A stretch of 64,000 bases of DNA from Peredibacter sp045999315 (GTDB lineage Bacteria > Bdellovibrionota > Bacteriovoracia > Bacteriovoracales > Bacteriovoracaceae). The notes below the pieces were generated by a model. The model made no database searches. It saw nothing but the letters and a program-made list of their open reading frames with translations, and was not told the DNA's origin. How positions within the stretch are numbered: position 1 is the stretch's first letter; every line of letters begins with the position of its first letter. The stretch is from assembly GCF_045999315.1 (NCBI RefSeq), contig NZ_CP174607.1:1-64000 (forward strand). Reading direction: 5' to 3'. This document shows, piece by piece, positions 58,169 to 64,000 of this stretch. Position numbers and translations under genes: made by a program.

Positions 58169-58732
58169 ATGAGATTTTGGTTTTTAATTTCACTTATTTT
58201 TGTTGCAAGCTGCGCACACGATGCAAAGAAAAAGAACCCGGATGACGAACCGGCCAATCCGGCCACTGTCGCCGGGACTCGTTATACCACTCTGGAATTT
58301 ACTAAAGGGAAATCAGATCTAACGGCCGCCAGTAAGGAAAGTCTCAAGAACTTCATCGCCAAAAGTCACCAAACCAATAAACCCATTGATGACATCCGAA
58401 TTCTTGCTTGGGCCGATACCGAATATCCTTCTAACAAAAAAAACAACATTCCAAAGAGTCAGGTGATTCTTGCAAGTGAGCGTGCTCAAGAGATCCGTGA
58501 TTATCTTGAAGTAGATCTCAAAGAAGTAAACGATATCGACGCTTACAATATGGCCAAGCGTCCTGATCTTTTGAGTAAAATGTTTCGTAGTGATGAATCC
58601 GAAGTCAAACAGGCATTTGAAACCACCGGAACAACGGCCTCTCGCCTACCAGATGGCTCTGTCTCATACACGAAGGCCTCTAAGGCCATTGTGATCATTG
58701 ATTACGCCGGGACAGAGGACAACCTAAAATAG
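58169..58732 (+). CDS. OmpA-like lipoprotein
   Basis: A 187-residue lipoprotein (signal with FVASCAHD, lipidated Cys). The mature part has a weak OmpA peptidoglycan-binding outline: YTTLEFTKGKSDLTAASKES (the strand and helix that start an OmpA domain), IDDIRILAWADTEYP and LASERAQEIRDYLEVDL, with an insert before the closing strand KAIVIIDYAGTE. The usual Arg of the RVEI motif is missing, so peptidoglycan binding is uncertain. It is followed at 9 bases by the dps gene with AGGAGG between, so the two are co-transcribed. Confidence 0.65.
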   Translation: MRFWFLISLIFVASCAHDAKKKNPDDEPANPATVAGTRYTTLEFTKGKSDLTAASKESLKNFIAKSHQTNKPIDDIRILAWADTEYPSNKKNNIPKSQVILASERAQEIRDYLEVDLKEVNDIDAYNMAKRPDLLSKMFRSDESEVKQAFETTGTTASRLPDGSVSYTKASKAIVIIDYAGTEDNLK

Positions 58733-58741
58733 GAGGATTTT

Positions 58742-59257
58742 ATGGCGAACAAAATTGAAGCGGAGTTTTCAGAACCAACGATCAACATTGGTATCAGCGA
58801 AAAAGACCGCAAACTTGTTTGTCGGGGTCTCAACAAACTTCTGGCGGACTCTTACCTTCTGTATTTAAAGACCCAGAACTATCACTGGAACGTTACCGGA
58901 AAGATGTTTCGCTCTCTGCACACGCTATTCGAAGAGCAGTATCAGGAGCTGGCGGCCGCGGTCGATGAGATTGCAGAAAGAATCAGGGCCCTGGGAGAAT
59001 TTGCTCCGGGGTCATTCTCAAATTTCGCTCGAGTGACCTCGATCAAAGAAGAATCGAGCATCCCTACCGCCGAGGAAATGATTCATAACTTGGTGGTTGG
59101 AAACGAAGCTGTGGTGACGACGGCCAGAGAAATCATCTCACTTACAGATGAATGTGAGGACGATGTTACGGCCGATCTCCTGGTAGATCGCATGCAGGTC
59201 CATGAAAAGAACGCCTGGATGCTAAGAAGTATGATTGCGTCCAATAAGTCACACTAA
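58742..59257 (+). CDS. dps: Dps-family mini-ferritin
   Basis: A 171-residue protein that stores iron and shields DNA from peroxide as a 12-subunit shell. The ferroxidase-site pattern is intact: YHWNVTGKMFRSLHTLFEEQ, then YQELAAAVDEIAERIRALG with the conserved Asp/Glu pair. The C-terminus keeps a DLLVDRMQVHEKNAWMLRSM helix. The N-terminal tail is acidic rather than Lys-rich, so DNA binding may be weak. It is in an operon with the OmpA-like lipoprotein. Its stop interlocks with the hybrid kinase gene (CTAA). Confidence 0.95.
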   Translation: MANKIEAEFSEPTINIGISEKDRKLVCRGLNKLLADSYLLYLKTQNYHWNVTGKMFRSLHTLFEEQYQELAAAVDEIAERIRALGEFAPGSFSNFARVTSIKEESSIPTAEEMIHNLVVGNEAVVTTAREIISLTDECEDDVTADLLVDRMQVHEKNAWMLRSMIASNKSH

Positions 59258-60330
59258 CCGATAGTCAGTTTGATATTTTCCACCAGGCCCGTTAAATCAA
59301 TGGGCTTGGTGATAATTTCTCGATACAACTCTTTGTTCTCAATGTCCTTTGGCGTCGCCGAAATCATAACGGAAGGGCACTCTTTAAGTCCCAGTTCATT
59401 CTTTCTTTGAACAAACTCATTTCCCTTCATCTCATCCATATGAAAATCAACCAAGAACAAATGAGGTCGATGCTTGCAACTCACAAGACTTTCCAGGGCC
59501 TCTAACGGGCTCTGAAATGGATAAATCGTATATCCTTCTTTCTCCAAGGCCCAGCAAATGACATCTCTTAAATCATCATCGTCATCCACGACATAAATGA
59601 TCTTACGCTGAGAACACTTCGGAAGATTAAAGGTAAAAAGCGCCCCACTCTGAGGCAGATTCTGGGCCGTGATCTGACCCTTATGGGCCTCAATGATTGT
59701 TTTACAAATAAACAGACCCAGACCGGTGCCGAGACTGTTCTGAGATTTTGAGCACCAATACTTTTCAAAGACGTGAGGCAGATCACTCTCATTCATGCCC
59801 GGGCCGGAATCACTGACATAAAAAACAAAATCATCCGCACGGCTTTCCAGGTTCAGATGGATAACTCCGGCCTTGGGAGTAAATTTAATGGCGTTATTAA
59901 TTAAATTAGAAAGGACCTGAAACATTTTGTTCCGATCCAGGAACAGAACACACTCATGCTCAGGAACTGTAACTTTTAAGATCTGACCTTTGTCCCGAGA
60001 TAAAGGTCTCAGAGCATCTACCACGTCCTGAAAAAGTTTTTTCAGGTCGACCTCGCTCTTCTGAAGATAGGTGAGGCCACTCTCCGACTTATTTTTCTCC
60101 AAGAGGTCACTGATAAGAGTTTTCAAACGATCAGTCGTCTTTAAAATTCTACCGGCCTGAATTTTGACCTCTTCACTTAAGACAGATTTCCCGCTCCGTT
60201 CCGCGGCCCTGATTAATAACTGGGTCTCTAGTTGAATGGCACTCAAAGGATTTTTTATATCGTGGGAAACGATGGCCAACATCTGCTCTTTCGAGGCAAT
60301 GGCATCATACCCGGTCTTTAAACGATCCAT
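59254..60330 (-). CDS. Hybrid histidine kinase with C-terminal receiver
   Basis: A 358-residue cytoplasmic kinase without a sensor domain. The acceptor His23 lies at the very start (AIVSHDIKNPLSAIQ), the ATPase domain has LINNAIKFTP (N box), VSDSGPGMNESDL (G1) and GTGLGLFICKTIIEAHKGQ (G2). Residues 240-358 are a receiver with DDDDDL acidic cluster, Asp in LFLVDFHMDEM, Thr/Ser in MISATPKD and Lys in ITKPIDL. Such kinases pass phosphate to an HPt protein; an HPt gene lies 0.5 kb upstream on the same strand. The AGGACC site precedes the ATG, which overlaps the end of a small upstream frame by 26 bases. Confidence 0.88.
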   Translation of the reverse strand: MDRLKTGYDAIASKEQMLAIVSHDIKNPLSAIQLETQLLIRAAERSGKSVLSEEVKIQAGRILKTTDRLKTLISDLLEKNKSESGLTYLQKSEVDLKKLFQDVVDALRPLSRDKGQILKVTVPEHECVLFLDRNKMFQVLSNLINNAIKFTPKAGVIHLNLESRADDFVFYVSDSGPGMNESDLPHVFEKYWCSKSQNSLGTGLGLFICKTIIEAHKGQITAQNLPQSGALFTFNLPKCSQRKIIYVVDDDDDLRDVICWALEKEGYTIYPFQSPLEALESLVSCKHRPHLFLVDFHMDEMKGNEFVQRKNELGLKECPSVMISATPKDIENKELYREIITKPIDLTGLVENIKLTIG

Positions 60331-60523
60331 GATGGTCCTTATCTCCGGGAGTGAGAATATATGCCTTAGGAGGTTGTTCCTCTCTTAATTTTGAAAGCTT
60401 GTGCGCCAGGAGCTTGAGCTGCAATTGGTCTGTGACAGAAGACAAAAGGATCAGCATGACCTCTTCGGTGGCAGGCTTAACTTTTGTCTTCGAATTAGGA
60501 TTGTTTAATTTTGGCAGGCCCAT
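60305..60523 (-). CDS. Small protein upstream of the hybrid kinase
   Basis: A 72-residue cytoplasmic frame with plausible composition: a helix EEVMLILLSSVTDQLQLKLLA and a polar end (GDKDHHGSFKDRV). It overlaps the kinase start by 26 bases and would be translated just before it. No ribosome site is clear before the ATG, and the family is unknown. It may be a true sensory partner or chance; I rate it low. Confidence 0.4.
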   Translation of the reverse strand: MGLPKLNNPNSKTKVKPATEEVMLILLSSVTDQLQLKLLAHKLSKLREEQPPKAYILTPGDKDHHGSFKDRV

Positions 60524-60529
60524 GGGACA

Positions 60530-60715
60530 TTAATTATTGAATGCTCCAGAGTCGAGAATGACTCTAAGTCTGAGGGATTTTTCTTCATTTGTGGTTTTTG
60601 GATTATGGTCTTCCAGAAGGCCGTTCCCTAAGAGTTTCTTAAGAGACTCTTGTAAAAGGCGATTCTGCCCTTTAGTAAGTGGGTTACGCTTTTCTTTTTT
60701 CAACATCACTCGCAT
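60530..60715 (-). CDS. Small basic protein
   Basis: A 61-residue frame, strongly basic at the N-terminus (MRVMLKKEKRNPLTKGQNRL) and then helical (LLQESLKKLLGNGLLEDH). GGAG precedes the ATG by about five bases. It ends 6 bases before the next small frame, so the two small genes and the kinase could form one transcript. No family is recognised; a small nucleic-acid-binding protein is one possibility. Confidence 0.45.
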   Translation of the reverse strand: MRVMLKKEKRNPLTKGQNRLLQESLKKLLGNGLLEDHNPKTTNEEKSLRLRVILDSGAFNN

Positions 60716-60861
60716 GAACTCTCCGGGAATAATTTCCTAGCTAAAGAGCAAGGGTCATGCCGGCCCAGGATCGTTCTAAACTGATTGAAATTTGGATTCA
60801 CAAGTGTAAACACGAGGCAAGACAGGACAATTTTGGGGCATTTTGATTGGGGCAATAATGA

Positions 60862-61146
60862 CTAAGCGTGGATTGATGACTGGGCAGAAGTAATGGCAGT
60901 TTCCATCTTCTCGACCAGAATTTTAACTCTTTCTTTATCTTGTTTTTTAGCGGCCTTTTCGATTTCTAAACCAATGAAAGCGATCTGAGGAACATCGAAA
61001 GTTACAGCATTACCCTTCACTTGGTGACCAAGCTTAACGGCAAGTGAATAGTCCCCCTGATCGAGAGAAACTTTTAATTTTTCAATGTCTTGAATTCGAC
61101 GGCTCAAGTACTTTATCTTTAATTCAACAGGCACTTGCATGAGCAT
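60862..61146 (-). CDS. HPt domain phosphotransfer protein
   Basis: A 94-residue single HPt domain: four helices and the active-site block His41-x-x-Lys44-Gly45 (LGHQVKGNAVTFDVP). It should shuttle phosphate between the receiver of a hybrid kinase and a response regulator. The nearest partner is the hybrid kinase 0.5 kb downstream on the same strand, though 146 bases of non-coding DNA lie between them and the small genes. The start could also be the Met at residue 3. Confidence 0.82.
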   Translation of the reverse strand: MLMQVPVELKIKYLSRRIQDIEKLKVSLDQGDYSLAVKLGHQVKGNAVTFDVPQIAFIGLEIEKAAKKQDKERVKILVEKMETAITSAQSSIHA

Positions 61147-61332
61147 TCTTTTTTAAGGTTCTTAAAAAGTTGCGCGGATAATATAGAAAGTTGCTCCTCT
61201 GGGACATTTAAGAGTGTCTAAATTTTAGACTGTTCTGAAATGACCGAAAGAAAAAATTTCAAAACCCAACACCCCGATTGAAAAAAAGAGGATAATTCCC
61301 AAAAAAAATATTTAGTCCGGAGACTAAAGGGT

Positions 61333-61866
61333 ATGAAAATCATTGGTTTAATGCTGCTTTTAACGACTTTCGTAGCATGTGATCCTTATGGTTTTGGATT
61401 CAAAAAGAATCCTGCATACATATTGAATGAAGGATTCACGGCATTACAAAATAATGATCTGGAAAGCCTTCTAGAGGTCCTTGGAAAAGAGGCCCTTTGT
61501 GTTTATGGAAACGAAAAGGGTGTTCAGTATCTTCGCGACAATCTGGACATTAATATTGAAAACGTAAAAATGATTCCGAAAGTGCTCACATCAAAGCACT
61601 ACAACTCCCCTCAGTTCGTAGGATTTTGGTCTTATTACAGCGAACGCTATCAAGTTGAGGTCCAAGACCAAACGACCAAGGAAATTCCAGTAAGGGCCAT
61701 TATTGACTGTAATTACGGTACGGACGGAGCGAAGGAAGAAAAGCTGATTGAGCTTACTCCTAAGAAATACAAAATTAAAGAATGTCGTCTGACGAAGTTT
61801 ATGCCGGCGAAGTTCGCGCCTCTTCCTATTTCAGAAACATGTCTTCCATTGAAAGTGGATCTATAA
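61333..61866 (+). CDS. Lipoprotein of unknown function
   Basis: A 177-residue lipoprotein (signal MKIIGLMLLLTTFVACDP, lipidated Cys16). The mature part contains an alpha/beta layout like the DUF3828/SnoaL type (ILNEGFTALQNNDLESLLEV, then strands QVEVQDQTTKEIPVRAIID) and five Cys, among them LCVYG, IDCNYG, KECRLT and ETCLP. I do not recognise a firm family. Its stop overlaps the PilZ gene by six bases. Confidence 0.65.
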   Translation: MKIIGLMLLLTTFVACDPYGFGFKKNPAYILNEGFTALQNNDLESLLEVLGKEALCVYGNEKGVQYLRDNLDINIENVKMIPKVLTSKHYNSPQFVGFWSYYSERYQVEVQDQTTKEIPVRAIIDCNYGTDGAKEEKLIELTPKKYKIKECRLTKFMPAKFAPLPISETCLPLKVDL

Positions 61867-62430
61867 CCACTGAAGGCTTTTATAATCGTGAGTGACTTGA
61901 GCGCGAAGTTGAGCGATCTTTTCAATATCATGATACCCAAGAATCTTCGCCAGAGTTCGTGCCCTTATTTTCGTTTCTTCGTCCGTGTTAAATGAATCAA
62001 TCATCGTCTGAAGATAAATAAGGTTCGAAGAAAAAGTCGAAACATAGTCTTCAATATACTTCTGCTCATTCGGAGAGATGCGGATGAACTCCAAACCAAA
62101 ACGAGAGCGAAAAATATTATCAAGATTCTTCGAAAGCTCCTCACGCCTTACCATCCGGGCCTTGGCGCGGATCACATGACGGGTAAAAAGCTCCTTAGAA
62201 AACGTCTGCATCTTTAAAATTGAGAAGTTTTTGAGTGCCGGAAGCTGAGGCAGAGAAAGCATCAAAGGCACTTCATCGGTCTCAGGAAAGCTTGGAAGTT
62301 CATCTAAAAGAATCCCTCCCTCTGAGATATTCAGGGCGTGCGCTTTTAGCACATAAGAGCCATCAGCGTAGAGCACACTCTCCTTAAAAGGGGCCCGTAA
62401 ATGCCTACGCTGATAGCTCTTCTTTATCAT
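61861..62430 (-). CDS. PilZ domain (c-di-GMP-binding) protein
   Basis: A 189-residue cytoplasmic protein. The PilZ motifs are Arg8-x-x-x-Arg12 (RRHLR) and Asn34-x-Ser36-x-x-Gly39 (NISEGG), which bind cyclic di-GMP, in residues 5-125. The C-terminal 65 residues (YIEDYVSTFSSNLIYLQTM and on) are helical and unassigned. It is coupled by ATGA to the upstream phoH gene. In Bdellovibrio relatives, PilZ proteins govern the switch between attack and growth, so a similar role is possible. Confidence 0.88.
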   Translation of the reverse strand: MIKKSYQRRHLRAPFKESVLYADGSYVLKAHALNISEGGILLDELPSFPETDEVPLMLSLPQLPALKNFSILKMQTFSKELFTRHVIRAKARMVRREELSKNLDNIFRSRFGLEFIRISPNEQKYIEDYVSTFSSNLIYLQTMIDSFNTDEETKIRARTLAKILGYHDIEKIAQLRAQVTHDYKSLQWL

Positions 62431-63746
62431 AATAACTTAGAAGCAATTTCCGAAAGCGGCGAACGTTCACCCACAGAAAGTTTCACGTGAGCAACAATTT
62501 CTTCACCTTTCAATTTATCAATTGTGTAAACCAGACCGTTGTTAAGTGAATCAAGGTATGGGTTATCAATCTGTTCAGAGTCACCTGTCAGAACGATCTT
62601 CGTTCCTTCACCAGCACGAGTGATAATCGTTTTAATCTCATGCGGAGTTAAGTTTTGAGACTCGTCCACGATCATGTACTGCTGTGGAAGAGAGCGACCA
62701 CGGATATAAGTCAGGGGCTCAACGTGAAGAAGGCCTTGGTTGATCAACTCATCCCAAGTCGTCATTTCATTGCGAGCACGCTGATTACCGAAAAGGAAAT
62801 CAATGTTATCGAAAATTGGCTGCATCCAAGGACCAAGTTTTTCATTGATGTCACCTGGAAGGAAACCAAGGTCACGGCCCATGGGAACGATCGGACGCGA
62901 AACAAGAACACGTGAATAGTTCTGCTTTGTGATCGCACATTCAAGACCTGCAGCGATGGCAAGAAGGGTCTTACCTGTACCGGCCTTACCAACCAGAGAC
63001 ACAAGGTTGATCTCGTTATTTAAAAGAGCATCAAGCGCGAACTGCTGTTCGATGTTCTTCGGGTGAATGCCCCAAACGCCCTCTTTTGGCTTAATCAGAG
63101 GAACAATTCCACCTTTCTTAGCGTGGAAACGTCCAAGGACCTTCTTGAAAGGATTATTTTTATCTACCAGAATGAGGTATTCATTCGGATAAATGCTTGG
63201 GATATCACCTGGCTCGAGCTTTAAGAATCTTTCTTTTTCGAATTCTTCAATCTTCTCGATATCGAACGGAACTTGTCTCTGACCAGAGTAAAGTTCATCA
63301 ACTGTTACGTCAGTTGTTTCATAGTCCTCTGCGTGAATATTAACGGCATCCGATTTAATACGAAGGTTAATGTCTTTCGTAATGAGGGTAACGTTCTCGC
63401 CCGCTTCTTTAAGATTAAGGGCCGAGGCCAGAATGATGTTGTCATTCAAATCCAGCTTTAAACCAGATCCGGCATTACCTTTATATTCCTTAGAAACAGA
63501 AATTTGAAGTGTACCACCATGCTCAAGAGTGACCCCTTTAAACAAAGAGCCCTCAGTTCTGAAGCCATCAATCAAACGAGAAAAATAACGGGCGTTACGA
63601 CCGTTTTCGTTCTGATCTTTTTTGAAACGATCTAGTTCTTCAATGACTGTGAGTGGGATGAATACTTTGTTGTTAGGGCCGAATTTGTTAATAGCTAGGG
63701 GATCAAGTAACAGGACGTTAGTGTCCAGAATGAACGTTTTATTCAA
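62427..63746 (-). CDS. PhoH-family ATPase with PIN domain
   Basis: A 439-residue protein of the PhoH2 type: an N-terminal PIN ribonuclease domain (residues 1-150, FILDTNVLLLDPLAI, VIEELDRFKK, then acidic residues in NDNIILASALNL) and a C-terminal PhoH ATPase with Walker A GKAGTGKT near 255 and Walker B YMIVDESQNLTPHEIKT. PhoH2 proteins unwind and cut RNA in an ATP-dependent way. No toxin-antitoxin partner is next to it; instead a c-di-GMP receptor gene follows with a four-base overlap. Confidence 0.93.
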   Translation of the reverse strand: MNKTFILDTNVLLLDPLAINKFGPNNKVFIPLTVIEELDRFKKDQNENGRNARYFSRLIDGFRTEGSLFKGVTLEHGGTLQISVSKEYKGNAGSGLKLDLNDNIILASALNLKEAGENVTLITKDINLRIKSDAVNIHAEDYETTDVTVDELYSGQRQVPFDIEKIEEFEKERFLKLEPGDIPSIYPNEYLILVDKNNPFKKVLGRFHAKKGGIVPLIKPKEGVWGIHPKNIEQQFALDALLNNEINLVSLVGKAGTGKTLLAIAAGLECAITKQNYSRVLVSRPIVPMGRDLGFLPGDINEKLGPWMQPIFDNIDFLFGNQRARNEMTTWDELINQGLLHVEPLTYIRGRSLPQQYMIVDESQNLTPHEIKTIITRAGEGTKIVLTGDSEQIDNPYLDSLNNGLVYTIDKLKGEEIVAHVKLSVGERSPLSEIASKLL

Positions 63747-63795
63747 AGTAGTCCTCCAATCCGTGGGGGTGTGTGCTTGAATTTAGGATAAAAAA

Positions 63796-64000
63796 TTAAG
63801 CATCGAATGAAAAGTCGAATAATGAGAGATATAGAACGAATCTGCGAGATTTAATCTGTTTGTACTTAGATCCAAGTTCCATGTCATAAAAACCGGCAGT
63901 TACTTTCATAAAGGCCAGATCGAGCGAGGCTCCATAGCTGTAATAGCCGCTATTCATCCCCGCCATTACCGAGAGTCCCGGAACTCCGACCTCAGCACCG
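63796..64000 (-). CDS. C-terminal end of an outer-membrane barrel-like protein
   Basis: The frame is open to the window edge and gives 67 residues (VPGLSVMAGMNSGYYSYG, LDLAFMKVTAGFYDMELGS, RRFVLYLSLFDFSFDA) with alternating small and aromatic residues and glycine turns, as in the last strands of a barrel. It ends FSFDA rather than in Phe. It continues upstream beyond the window, and it is 49 bases from the phoH start on the same strand. Confidence 0.65.
   Translation of the reverse strand, partial: GAEVGVPGLSVMAGMNSGYYSYGASLDLAFMKVTAGFYDMELGSKYKQIKSRRFVLYLSLFDFSFDA

Overview
The window looks like a chromosomal segment of a Gram-negative, predatory-type bacterium of the Bdellovibrionota, most likely the Bacteriovoracales (Bacteriovorax/Peredibacter group). 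This is inferred from moderate GC content, frequent GCC alanine codons and GGCC tetranucleotides, many short secreted lipoproteins and outer-membrane barrels of no known family, several orphan histidine kinases, and peptidoglycan-active serine enzymes. No rRNA, prophage, CRISPR array or intact insertion sequence was seen. The only mobile-element trace is a transposase-like C-terminus at the left edge.

Region by region. 1-6.4 kb: transposase-like fragment, GNAT acetyltransferase, a secreted DUF1254/DUF1214 protein paired with an aquaporin Z, a methyltransferase and an FKBP isomerase, an SMR efflux protein and a PAS histidine kinase. 6.4-10.1 kb: a TamB/TamA-like pair for outer-membrane assembly. 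10.2-16.5 kb: small secreted proteins, a SpoIIAA-like/DUF192/hexapeptide acetyltransferase operon, an arginine-deiminase-fold hydrolase, a response regulator with a degenerate receiver, and an OmpA-family lipoprotein gene split by an in-frame amber codon. 16.7-21.6 kb: outer-membrane protein, GAF histidine kinase, DUF4242, DUF3820 and a Qnr-like pentapeptide-repeat protein. 21.7-30.1 kb: a membrane acyltransferase-like gene joined to two tandem class-A-beta-lactamase-fold proteins, a His-rich barrel, an alpha/beta hydrolase, MgtC, a PBP4-type DacB and a PLD-family protein. 30.4-35.1 kb: di-haem cytochrome, RcsF-like lipoprotein, GST with a divergent HxlR regulator, and an arsC-arsI-merR operon with a near-perfect mer-type promoter, followed by tRNA-Arg(TCG) flanked by tRNA fragments. 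35.2-46.5 kb: hydroxyacid dehydrogenase, a LysM protein with a coiled-coil/TPR lipoprotein, a Bcp peroxiredoxin with a histone-H1-like tail, glyoxalase II back to back with an M48 protease, a lipase, lipoproteins and a response regulator. 46.7-57 kb: tRNA-Val(TAC), a 1252-residue secreted coiled-coil protein, lon, clpX, clpP and an AhpC-type peroxiredoxin. 57-64 kb: stress-type small proteins, Dps, a hybrid kinase with an HPt protein nearby, and a PilZ-PhoH pair running to the edge of another barrel gene.

Themes. Many genes serve the envelope (TamAB, OmpA, LysM, DacB, SxxK hydrolases, barrels), proteostasis (FKBP, Lon, ClpXP, M48) and redox or metal stress (peroxiredoxins, GST, Dps, ars). Gene packing is tight: of 17 convergent gene pairs, six overlap by exactly four bases through interlocked stop codons, and several same-strand pairs share ATGA junctions. 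The strongest leads for follow-up are the leaderless MerR promoter, the hairpin hiding the ribosome site of the SpoIIAA-like gene, the amber-split OmpA gene, and the acyltransferase/twin SxxK hydrolase operon.
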